In this document: piece after piece, positions 57,350 to 64,000 of the stretch | How the letters are laid out: each line of letters begins with the position of its first letter | Numbering within the stretch: position 1 is the stretch's first letter | Assembly (NCBI RefSeq): GCF_014646755.1 | Contig: NZ_BMNW01000011.1 | Coordinates: 1-64,000, forward strand | Reading direction: 5' to 3' | Length of the DNA stretch: 64,000 nt | Origin: Pseudomonas asuensis | Lineage (GTDB): Bacteria; Pseudomonadota; Gammaproteobacteria; Pseudomonadales; Pseudomonadaceae | Position numbers and translations under genes: made by a program | Notes under the pieces: model-generated | The model's input: only the letters and a program-made list of their open reading frames with translations | What the model was told of the DNA's origin: nothing | Databases searched by the model: none

Positions 57350-58295
57350 ACATCACCTTATTCAGCAGTGTGACATGTGCTGTCGGGGTCTCGGGGCTTG
57401 CCCTGAGCAGGGAGGTAGGCTTAGCAGAGGGAGTGGAACGACTGGAGCGTGCCGGTTGTACGTACGCCATTTTTGGCGGGAGTACAAACCCTACCCTGTC
57501 CCAAACCTAAGTACCTTCTTCATAGCAATATAGAATAGTTTTGCATGATACTCAAAATACAAAACGAGTAAGCAAAAAATCAGCTATCAAAGAGGAGGGG
57601 GATGAAAAAAAATTGACGCAGGCAAAGAACAATCACGGAGAGGTCCAAGATTTTTTAGTGACCAAATCTGATAATCGAGCGGAGATACCTAGAAGATTAC
57701 CCAGGCGACGATCTAGAAATTACTGAGCAACTTAAGAATGACGGTTTGGAAGAAGATTTTGAAGAAGTGTTGCGAAGCCTCATTGCTAATCCTGCTGATG
57801 CCTGAGAGACATCTCAGCAAAAACCTACGCTACATTTTGGAGAAAGCTTGGTAGAGAGTTTGGAGAGTAATTTCAGAAGCATTGAAGCTGATTCCGCTGA
57901 TCCTTTTGAGACGTTCCAGCAACGACCTGGAATGGGTTTTGGAGAAAGTCAGGATATGGTTTGGAGAACGCAAGGAGAAGATTCTGAGAAAATTTGGATA
58001 TTTTTTTTCGCAAGCATCAACCAGCTAGGAGACAAGCTTTTAAGAAGATCATGCGACGATTTAAAGATCCTCACAGCGTACCAAAAAAGACAACGCAGCT
58101 AAGAAAATAGAGACACTCTAGAGACGTTTTTTAGCAACCGAGTAGAAATCCTAGAGAAACTGGAGTAGTCTTTTTTTAGGTTTACAGATTTTCGTATTCT
58201 GTCCTGAATGCGGAATCACAGCTGAGGATTGATTCTTGCTGGATCGAAGCCATCCTGTCATGCATTCCTCAACATACAATGAGCTATTTATTTTT
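57350..58295. other. 946-bp intergenic region holding oriT
   Basis: Between the divergent relaxase and TraK-like operons. It contains the oriT (57454-57502), several weak ORFs, four TTTGGAGA repeats (57836, 57859, 57938, 57960) and a G/A-rich stretch. A frame at 57541-57726 (TTG start) and the following frame to about 57806 (ending SLIANPADA) could be a frameshifted acidic-protein gene, but neither has a ribosome-binding site. No firm gene is supported. Confidence 0.5.
57454..57502 (+). other. Candidate origin of transfer (oriT)
   Basis: Outer inverted repeat GGTTGTAC (57454-57461) and GTACAAACC (57482-57490), with an inner perfect hairpin CGCCA-TTTT-TGGCG (57465-57478). Eight nt after the right arm lies ACCCTG/TCCC (57493-57502), close to the ATCCTG nick sequence I associate with IncP and IncI plasmids. 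Arm, spacing and neighbours (TraJ-like and TraK-like genes on opposite sides) fit RP4/R64 oriT architecture. Confidence 0.65.
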
Positions 58296-58760
58296 ATGAA
58301 GAGACCTACAAGAGCTGATATCGAGGAGCTACGGAAAGCTTTCAAAGAGTTTCCTCCACCTAAGCGGGATGAGAACGAGGCGATTACCAAAGCTGAGCTT
58401 ATCGAAGGTTTGTACGATGACCTTCAATGCTTGGTAGAAATGGGTCACTCATGGAATGCCATATCAAATTTTATTATGGAACGAATGAATATGGACATCC
58501 CTGCAATGACTTTGAAGACTTATATGGGAAAAATAAGAAATAAAAGAAATCAATCTGGAAAGAAAAGAGCAAAAACAGCTCCGGCTTCAAGCAAAAAATC
58601 TAATGTAGTACCTATCACTAACGATTCTGCTAGTAATAAATCTGCGATAGACAGGCAAAGTAGTACTAGAAAGAAAGCAGCCATTGGATCAGCTTCAAGC
58701 TATGGCGAATCCCATAAAAACTCATCTTTCACTCCACGTGAAGATAGTGACGATATCTGA
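58296..58760 (+). CDS. TraK-like oriT-binding protein, 154 aa
   Basis: Start at the ATG of MKRPTRADIEELRKAF; upstream in-frame ATGs (58260) lack a ribosome-binding site too. The segment LVEMGHSWNAISNFIMERMN followed by TLKTYMGKIRNKR is the HTH-like pattern seen in RP4 TraK and StbA-type proteins. The tail is Lys/Ser-rich and basic. TraK wraps oriT DNA to help form the relaxosome. First gene of the TraK-L-M-like operon reading away from oriT. Confidence 0.65.
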   Translation: MKRPTRADIEELRKAFKEFPPPKRDENEAITKAELIEGLYDDLQCLVEMGHSWNAISNFIMERMNMDIPAMTLKTYMGKIRNKRNQSGKKRAKTAPASSKKSNVVPITNDSASNKSAIDRQSSTRKKAAIGSASSYGESHKNSSFTPREDSDDI

Positions 58761-58768
58761 GATCTCAA

Positions 58769-59452
58769 ATGAATAATCCAATATATGTTTCTGGTGGTAG
58801 TAAAGGTGGTGTAGGTAAGTCAATCAACACAATGGGACTTATCCATACTCTAAGAAGTGCTGATCAAGAAGTACTACTTATAGAGTCCGACACCTCCAAC
58901 CCTGATGTATGGAAACTTTACAAAGATGAAATAAAAACTGAGTTGATTGACCTAGATGATGCAAACGGCTGGATTGATCTTGTAAATATCTGTGATATGA
59001 ACCCAAGCCTCAATGTTGTTATAAATACCGCTGCAAGAAACAACAGGGGTGTTACTGCATATGGCGAAACACTAAACAACACACTCCAAGATCTTAATCG
59101 AAACTTAATTACTCTATGGGTCATAAACAGGCAACGGGATAGCCTTGAGCTTCTTAAGGAATACATGGATGCTTTACCGAACTCTGTAGTACATGTCGTC
59201 AGAAATGGCTATTATGGAGAAGAGCGCAAGTTTGAACTCTATAACGAGTCGAAAATTAGAAGATCGGTAGAGGATAAAGGTGGTAAATCTCTTACATTTC
59301 CAGAGCTAGCTGATCGGGTTAGTGATGATTTATATAGTAAGCGTTTTTCTATTGACAGAGCTATGAAAGAGTTGCCATTGGGTAACAGAGCCGAACTTAC
59401 TCGATGGTTATCTGAAGTACGTAAAGTTCTAGGCGAGGTCATCGATGGATGA
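58769..59452 (+). CDS. TraL-like ParA-family ATPase
   Basis: 227 residues. Deviant Walker A SGGSKGGVGKSINTMG at about 8-23 and a Walker A'-like LLIESDTSNPD near 36. Distinct from the partition ParA at 41828; the length and position match RP4 TraL / MobD / StbB, ParA-like ATPases next to oriT that affect transfer and plasmid positioning. The start of the next gene overlaps it by 8 nt. Confidence 0.75.
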   Translation: MNNPIYVSGGSKGGVGKSINTMGLIHTLRSADQEVLLIESDTSNPDVWKLYKDEIKTELIDLDDANGWIDLVNICDMNPSLNVVINTAARNNRGVTAYGETLNNTLQDLNRNLITLWVINRQRDSLELLKEYMDALPNSVVHVVRNGYYGEERKFELYNESKIRRSVEDKGGKSLTFPELADRVSDDLYSKRFSIDRAMKELPLGNRAELTRWLSEVRKVLGEVIDG

Positions 59453-60092
59453 TGTTAAAGAGGTTTTTGCTAGACTTCTCGATAGGCAGCCAAGCGATGA
59501 AGAGATCAAAAGGCTCTACCGGGTTAAGAATACACTAGGCATTCATGACAATGATGCTATTTGGCTCATAATCATGGCATTTGAGTCTTACGACAATCAC
59601 TTCAAACAATATCCACAAGCTATAGCTGACTATTCTTCAACGCTGCTTTCAGAACATCGTAAAACGTTCACAGCGATGGCTGATGCCGAAAGCAAAAAAG
59701 TCATGGCCTCTCTCAGTGAAGAGGTAAGACGTACCAGTGAGAAGATCGCCAACCGTAGTTCTACAGCTGCTTGGTTCCAATCATGCGGATGGCTTCTTAT
59801 AGGACTCTGTTGTCTAGGCGGGTTATGTATGTTTGTAGGAGCTGTATTAACGTCTGGTAGAGTTCCCTACTGGGCTCATTTTATGCCAGGTGAAAGCATG
59901 TTTAGCTTTTTGCTCAACTCACTGGCTAGAGCCCCATCTGGATGGTTGATGGCAATAGGCGGATCTACATTTTCCCTGGTATCGCTTTGGAAAGTACGAC
60001 ATGAAGTACTTGCAGGAAGAAACCTCAGTCTCGTTGCTTCGGCACTGGCATTAACTAGCTTGTCTGTGATGTGGCTATATCCATTGTTTTAG
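59445..60092 (+). CDS. TraM-like membrane protein, 215 aa
   Basis: The N-terminal part (DEEIKRLYRVKNTLGIHDND then FESYDNHF) resembles RP4 TraM. A coiled-coil segment (about 60-100) leads to three hydrophobic spans (about 108-133, 152-175 and 193-213). Longer than RP4 TraM (about 146) because of extra C-terminal spans. Overlaps the TraL-like gene, as in RP4 traLM. Confidence 0.65.
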   Translation: MDDVKEVFARLLDRQPSDEEIKRLYRVKNTLGIHDNDAIWLIIMAFESYDNHFKQYPQAIADYSSTLLSEHRKTFTAMADAESKKVMASLSEEVRRTSEKIANRSSTAAWFQSCGWLLIGLCCLGGLCMFVGAVLTSGRVPYWAHFMPGESMFSFLLNSLARAPSGWLMAIGGSTFSLVSLWKVRHEVLAGRNLSLVASALALTSLSVMWLYPLF

Positions 60093-60104
60093 AGGCGTGT
60101 TTCT

Positions 60105-60566
60105 ATGGCATCTACGATTATGCAAGTTGAGTTTTATCATCTTCTCTGCTCTGAAACTGCATCGATTAATCCGTCTCCAGAAAGTCTCCTAAAGCGAAAA
60201 ACCCCTCCCACCTACAAGCTCGGCGGACTATTCTTGGTCTTGCTGGAGGATCGAACTGTGATTTCTGGTCGATGGAGTAGTTTGACCCAATCATTCAGCT
60301 ACGTTGACGGCCATTCTATTCCCACTTCGGTTATCAAAGCCTGGGCACCGCTTCCGACCTCTCTACCACGCAGCTATGAGGAACTGGAGACGATGGTATT
60401 CAACACCGATCCTTCATTTGCCAAAGACATGTTTGACAAGGTTATTGCAGAGGAGCGAGACCACATTGAAATGGCAATCAAGACTGCCATTGCCTGCGGA
60501 GTACTTGGATTTGAAACAACCTTTCCAGAGTATCGGGTCTGCAATCCTAATAATCATAGCTGGTAA
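60105..60566 (+). CDS. Hypothetical protein, 153 aa
   Basis: AGAGG precedes the ATG. Soluble, with a beta-rich first half (LGGLFLVLLEDRTVISGRWS) and a helical second half. Follows the TraM-like gene by 12 nt, so it may be the fourth gene of that operon. Not recognised. Confidence 0.55.
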   Translation: MASTIMQVEFYHLLCSETASINPSPESLLKRKTPPTYKLGGLFLVLLEDRTVISGRWSSLTQSFSYVDGHSIPTSVIKAWAPLPTSLPRSYEELETMVFNTDPSFAKDMFDKVIAEERDHIEMAIKTAIACGVLGFETTFPEYRVCNPNNHSW

Positions 60567-60581
60567 GTCGAAATCATGGCC

Positions 60582-60604
60582 GTAGGCAGGAGTCGATTGC
60601 CTAC
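60582..60604. repeat. Hairpin GTAGGCA/TGCCTAC
   Basis: Perfect 7-bp stem with a nine-base loop in the gap before the 60638 gene. No U-tract. Confidence 0.35.
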
Positions 60605-60637
60605 CTACTAATACATCTCACAAATCGAGGAACACTT

Positions 60638-61222
60638 ATGAATCAAAAAGATTTCTTCTTTGGCCAATTTTATGAGCGAGATGCGACGAAAGAGACTGCA
60701 GTAATACTCTCTGATGTTATACGAAAAGGGCATCTAGTTGGCTCGGCACACCTTACTGGACAGATCCGTCGCTTACTAAACGAGCAAAAGGGAATCGTTT
60801 TAACCGACGGCTCCTCAAGCCCCCCGTTTGATGACTTCATCAATCTGCTAGAACATGATCAGATCGGCTACATACGCATAAGCAACCGTACCGACGTCAA
60901 TCCAAACCTCAAAGCAACTCTGGAATGCACTTTATTATTTGTAGAAGGACCATTGCCTGTCATTGCGCATTGGACTGCCTATAAAGAACTTCGCGCCTGG
61001 GAAATCGTACGCACCTTGCTTATTCCATTGCGCAGATCTGGCTTAATTAACAGAACCGTTTACATGGACGGGAACGATGAGAAGACAATGCCAGCCGATA
61101 CAGCGGATCAAGTCAAACTCCTTTTCAGATTGACGGGTCACTCTTTTGATCCAGTCATTCATGGTCAGATGGATGAGTATGTCTCACAAATAGAAGCCCC
61201 ACCCAAATCTTCATTCTTCTAA
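60638..61222 (+). CDS. Hypothetical protein, 194 aa
   Basis: CGAGGAACACTT precedes the ATG. Alpha/beta soluble protein with a segment ECTLLFVEGPLPVIAHWTAY near 98-117. Converges on rulB with a 4-nt overlap of stop codons. Not recognised. Confidence 0.55.
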   Translation: MNQKDFFFGQFYERDATKETAVILSDVIRKGHLVGSAHLTGQIRRLLNEQKGIVLTDGSSSPPFDDFINLLEHDQIGYIRISNRTDVNPNLKATLECTLLFVEGPLPVIAHWTAYKELRAWEIVRTLLIPLRRSGLINRTVYMDGNDEKTMPADTADQVKLLFRLTGHSFDPVIHGQMDEYVSQIEAPPKSSFF

Positions 61223-62496
61223 CTCACACACCAAAGCTGATCCAGGCGGGTTGTATAGCTTTGGCTCATCAACTGTCGTCGCATAGACCAGCCAGGGGCG
61301 GCAGTTATCCGAGCTGGTCTAAGCGTGCCTTTACCAAACTTCCTATTGATACTGTCCATCGTACTCATGAGTCGGTCGGCACTCGCCGATTGCTCAGGCT
61401 GAAATAGATTCATGGAGTACTCGCCACGCTGCCTTAGATCCATGAGCAGGATTTCAGACTTTGCATATCCATAGCCTTCTCTGTAGATGTGCTTGAGTCC
61501 ATACAGGGCGTACTGGACGAGCACGCGCGTGTCATCGGTTGGGTAGGGCAGGTTCACAATAGCGCCGTTAGAGTAGCGATCCTCAGGCAGGCAATGCATG
61601 CTGGTCTGAATACCCACACGCATGACTAGACAAAGCGACTGCTGCGCCCTGAGCTTTTCCGCAGCCCGTGCCGTATAGCTGGCCACTGATTCCGCGACAT
61701 CACTAAACGAATATTGGCGTTGACCAAACATGCGGCTGGTACAGATCACTTGTTTAGGTGCAGTTACCTCTTCCAGATCGATGCACGAGATGCCGCGCAG
61801 CTCGCGTACCGTCTTTTCCAGAGTTACGTTAAACATCTTGCGGATCGACCATGCGTCATACTGCGCGAGATCCCAGGCCTTCCCGATGCCGAGCATGTTG
61901 AGCTTTTCGTTGAGTCGTCGCCCTACGCCCCACACGTCACCGACATCGATGTGCTGTAGCGCTCGGTTACGGCGGTCAGGATCACACAGGTCGAGTACGC
62001 CGCCAGTAGATTTATGCCACCGCTTTGCTGAGTAGCTAGCGAGCTTTGCTAACGTTTTTGTTGTGCCTATACCAACGCCAACTGGAAGCCCTGTGCATTT
62101 GTAGACACGTGCCTTGATTTGGTGCCCTAGATCCTCCAATGAGCCGCGCATTCCACTGGTATCCACAAACAGCTCGTCTATGCTGTAACACTCAGAGCGG
62201 GACACCATAGATTCTATGACAGCCCTCATTCTTGCGCTCATGTCGGCATAAAGCTCATAATTTGAGCTAAAAACCTTGACATTCAAGCGCTTAAGTTCGT
62301 CCCGGACTTGGAAGAAAGGAACTCCCATCTTAATGCCCAATTGTTTGGCTATCCTGCAGCGGGCCACGATCGCCGAATCATTGTTCGATAAAACAACAAT
62401 AGGCGTATTTTTTAGATCTGGTCGAAAGACTCTTTCACAGCTGCAATAGAACGAGTCCGCATCCAGAAGCATGAAAGCTCGGTTCGGCTCAGACAT
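61219..62496 (-). CDS. rulB: RulB, UmuC-type Y-family DNA polymerase
   Basis: 425 residues from the ATG at 62496 (UmuC is 422). The frame opens 40 codons upstream but overlaps rulA. Polymerase residues appear in MLLDADSFYCSCERVF (about 9-24) and SIDELFVDTSG (about 101-111); thumb HhH region at VGVGIGTTKTLAKLA and VWGVGRRL. With processed RulA it performs error-prone translesion synthesis and raises UV tolerance. rulA and rulB overlap by 8 nt, indicating one operon. The frame is intact; rulB is a frequent integrase target in P. syringae plasmids, but no insertion is seen. Confidence 0.9.
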   Translation of the reverse strand: MSEPNRAFMLLDADSFYCSCERVFRPDLKNTPIVVLSNNDSAIVARCRIAKQLGIKMGVPFFQVRDELKRLNVKVFSSNYELYADMSARMRAVIESMVSRSECYSIDELFVDTSGMRGSLEDLGHQIKARVYKCTGLPVGVGIGTTKTLAKLASYSAKRWHKSTGGVLDLCDPDRRNRALQHIDVGDVWGVGRRLNEKLNMLGIGKAWDLAQYDAWSIRKMFNVTLEKTVRELRGISCIDLEEVTAPKQVICTSRMFGQRQYSFSDVAESVASYTARAAEKLRAQQSLCLVMRVGIQTSMHCLPEDRYSNGAIVNLPYPTDDTRVLVQYALYGLKHIYREGYGYAKSEILLMDLRQRGEYSMNLFQPEQSASADRLMSTMDSINRKFGKGTLRPARITAAPGWSMRRQLMSQSYTTRLDQLWCVS

Positions 62497-62932
62497 GACC
62501 GCGATGGGTACGCAGACTGCATCGTACAACGCCCCAGACTTCAAAATCATCGCCTTCAAGGATAAGGCGAGGCTTGTAGAGTGGATTATCAGATATAAGA
62601 GCGGGAATTGTATCAATATATCCGAGCCGCTTTACAACTGGCTCGCCATTGATTGCAGCAATGATTACATCACCAGGTACTGCATCAACTGAGCGGTCAA
62701 CAACTAGCAGATCACCATCATAAATACCACTGCCTATCATGCTGTCGCCATGTGCGCGTACCAGATACGTATGCGGTGCTTGAATGTCGAGCAGCTGGTC
62801 CAGTGAGATTCGCTCTTCTAAATGGTCCTGGGCCGGACTTGGGAATCCTGCAGGTACACGATAGCCGTAAAAGGGAAGCGTTAGATCCATGGCCAATAGA
62901 GGCCCTAAAAAGGTGACTGTTAAAGGTTGCAT
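62489..62932 (-). CDS. rulA: RulA, UmuD-type SOS accessory protein
   Basis: 147 residues from the ATG at 62932; the ATG at 62950 lies 6 nt from the LexA-like box, too close for a ribosome-binding site. Self-cleavage site A28-G29 in PAGFPSPAQDHLEERISL, catalytic Ser64 (HGDSMI) and Lys101 (VVKRL) are all present. RecA-stimulated cleavage gives the active form that joins RulB. Confidence 0.9.
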   Translation of the reverse strand: MQPLTVTFLGPLLAMDLTLPFYGYRVPAGFPSPAQDHLEERISLDQLLDIQAPHTYLVRAHGDSMIGSGIYDGDLLVVDRSVDAVPGDVIIAAINGEPVVKRLGYIDTIPALISDNPLYKPRLILEGDDFEVWGVVRCSLRTHRGHV

Positions 62933-62956
62933 GACGACTTCCAGCGGCATGATGGC

Positions 62957-62972
62957 ATGTATTTATATACAG
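62957..62972. promoter_or_regulatory. LexA-like box of rulAB
   Basis: On the minus strand CTGTATATAAATACAT, one base from the CTGT-N8-ACAG SOS consensus, just upstream of rulA. It predicts DNA-damage induction. Confidence 0.65.
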
Positions 62973-63063
62973 CATGGCTAGATATACAGATATCGTCAAC
63001 ACACATGGGCAAAAGAGCCACCTTGGCTGTCTAAGGAAAGCTCTGTTGTTATTCCACGATTTA

Positions 63064-63564
63064 CTAATCTGATTTCAATTTGCGTGCACGGTGCCTACGA
63101 GGCTCATAGAAAATCCGATCACGCTCCTCTTCTGAAAGTGACTGATACCACGCTCGGCACTTCTCCCGATGTGCTTCCCAAGCAACCGGGTCTTCTATAA
63201 GTTTCTGACGCCATACCATGCGTTCCGCACGCTTTTCCGCCTTTATTTGCTCATGGCGTGCAGGGTCTTCGCGTCGGAGCCTAGCGTTCCAATCTCGCAA
63301 CCGAGCTGCAGCTTCGGCCCGGAATACCCTAGCAAAATCCGGGTCACTGCTAAGCTTAGCGCGTAGCTTGGCTAGATAATTCTTACGCGTGGTTTTCCAT
63401 GCAGCGGAGTCCTTAACGCGTTGATAACGTTCTTTCTCGATGCGGCGAGTACGCTCTTTTCGGCATGACTCACTGCATGTCTTGGGAGGGTGGCCATGAC
63501 GATTACCCTTAGCCCGCTCTGGAATAGGCTGCCCGCAGATGGGGCATGGATTGGCAGGAGTCAT
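63064..63564 (-). CDS. Zinc-finger, Arg-rich helical protein, 166 aa
   Basis: N-terminal zinc finger CPICGQ...CSESCRKERTRR (about 8-37), then Arg-rich helices with repeated R-x-W and DPxxxE patterns. The finger and the Arg-rich region resemble those of the 50197 protein, so the two are probably paralogues. Overlaps the upstream gene by 4 nt (ATGA). Likely nucleic-acid binding. Confidence 0.55.
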   Translation of the reverse strand: MTPANPCPICGQPIPERAKGNRHGHPPKTCSESCRKERTRRIEKERYQRVKDSAAWKTTRKNYLAKLRAKLSSDPDFARVFRAEAAARLRDWNARLRREDPARHEQIKAEKRAERMVWRQKLIEDPVAWEAHREKCRAWYQSLSEEERDRIFYEPRRHRARKLKSD

Positions 63565-64000
63565 CTAGCGCGCTCTAGCTCGGCCTCATGACCAAGCATG
63601 TCTATCATGTAGCAGGCTCCCTGTTCATCCAGCATAGACACGCCACGAAAACCGAGTATCTTGGCCGCCTTTGCAGTGGTGGCTTGTATATCCCACGACA
63701 ACTCGCCAGCATCAGCGGCATCAATATCATCGAGGCTGAAAACGTCAATGCGCTGGGAGATGAGTTCTTCAGCAGTGCCTTCGTCACAGCCAACCATCCG
63801 CATCACACCCTCAACCAGGGGCGACAGATCAGCTGCATTGGGATGATAGAACAGCGAACCAGCCTCTATGATGTCATTCTCGTCTACAGTTATTCGGTAC
63901 GTTACAAACTCTTCTGTAGTCATTACGTATTCATCAACTGCGAAACACAAGAACTCGAAGAAACGACCATCAGTGTTAATAGTTGTAATTTCACTTGGGC
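63561..64000 (-). CDS. Hypothetical protein, 5' end outside the window
   Basis: The frame stays open to the window edge, and the upstream part reads like coding sequence (TTINTDGRFFEFLCFAVDEY), so the true start probably lies beyond 64000; an internal ATG at 63923 would give 120 residues. Alpha/beta, with a conserved-looking end (AKILGFRGVSMLDEQGACYM). Coupled to the zinc-finger gene downstream, as the 50888 gene is to 50197. Confidence 0.55.
   Translation of the reverse strand, partial: PSEITTINTDGRFFEFLCFAVDEYVMTTEEFVTYRITVDENDIIEAGSLFYHPNAADLSPLVEGVMRMVGCDEGTAEELISQRIDVFSLDDIDAADAGELSWDIQATTAKAAKILGFRGVSMLDEQGACYMIDMLGHEAELERAR

Noticed and set aside
57848-58102. 84-codon + strand ORF with TTG start near oriT
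   Set aside because: No ribosome-binding site, composition dominated by repeated GGAGA stretches; more likely non-coding or decayed.
59445-60092. Interpretation of the TraM-like gene as an entry-exclusion protein
   Set aside because: Position and N-terminal similarity favour a TraM-type relaxosome gene; membrane spans alone do not support exclusion.
1-64000. CRISPR arrays, complete insertion sequences, tRNA or rRNA genes
   Set aside because: No regularly spaced repeats, transposase motifs with terminal repeats, or RNA-gene signatures were seen. Repeats present are dispersed pairs.

Overview
The window looks like part of a large conjugative plasmid, or a plasmid-derived integrative element, from a Pseudomonas, most likely of the syringae/fluorescens group. 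Evidence: a rulAB (UmuDC-type) UV-mutagenesis operon behind a LexA-like box, a ParA/ParB/KorA-type maintenance block, Dot/Icm-like (IncI-type, MPF_I) conjugation genes, an RP4-like relaxosome, and no rRNA, tRNA or housekeeping gene. Assignments rest on motifs read by eye; no database was searched.

Region 1 (1-23800) is an array of about 60 mostly unrecognised small genes (12-230 codons), nearly all on the + strand. Most start 4-10 nt after the same ribosome-binding motif, (T)AGGAAAA(C). The array carries internal duplications: two copies of a promoter-leader with a four-codon ORF, two near-identical zinc-type proteins, two PapB-like regulator modules with integrase remnants, and a 94-bp repeat. 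It also holds many 3-24-codon mini-ORFs. Recognisable members are a PD-(D/E)XK-type protein, a protein with a C-terminal RMF/CrpP-like segment, a HEPN (RNx4H) protein and PapB-like regulators.

Region 2 (23800-33170, minus strand) holds a giant adenine-methyltransferase/SNF2-helicase fusion, three small membrane or lipoprotein-type genes, and a topoisomerase III. Region 3 (33300-40750, plus strand) is a transfer operon: transglycosylase, DotM/TrbA, DsbC-like TrbB, DnaG-type primase, DotL/TrbC coupling ATPase and a HerA-like ATPase. Region 4 (40800-45600) is maintenance: parA, parB and a KorA/TrfB-like repressor with candidate parS palindromes, plus an HTH regulator pair. Region 5 (45800-49930) is a 1195-residue LPD7-containing protein and a small exported protein.

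Region 6 (50190-60100) carries zinc-finger genes, the dotD-dotC-dotB-icmT operon, and an RP4-type transfer core: relaxase and NikA/TraJ-like gene on one side of a candidate oriT, and TraK/TraL/TraM-like genes on the other. Two tandem, mutually similar ORFs with good Shine-Dalgarno sequences are overprinted inside the relaxase gene. Region 7 (60100-64000) has two unknown genes, rulAB, and a zinc-finger gene pair that runs off the window.

A near-palindromic operator of about 22 bp (half-site CGTATAATATA) precedes at least eleven transcription units in regions 1-6 and suggests one plasmid-encoded repressor coordinating accessory, transfer and maintenance genes. The remaining Dot/Icm core genes (DotG, DotH, DotI, DotO, DotA) and a replication initiator are not visible and probably lie outside the window.
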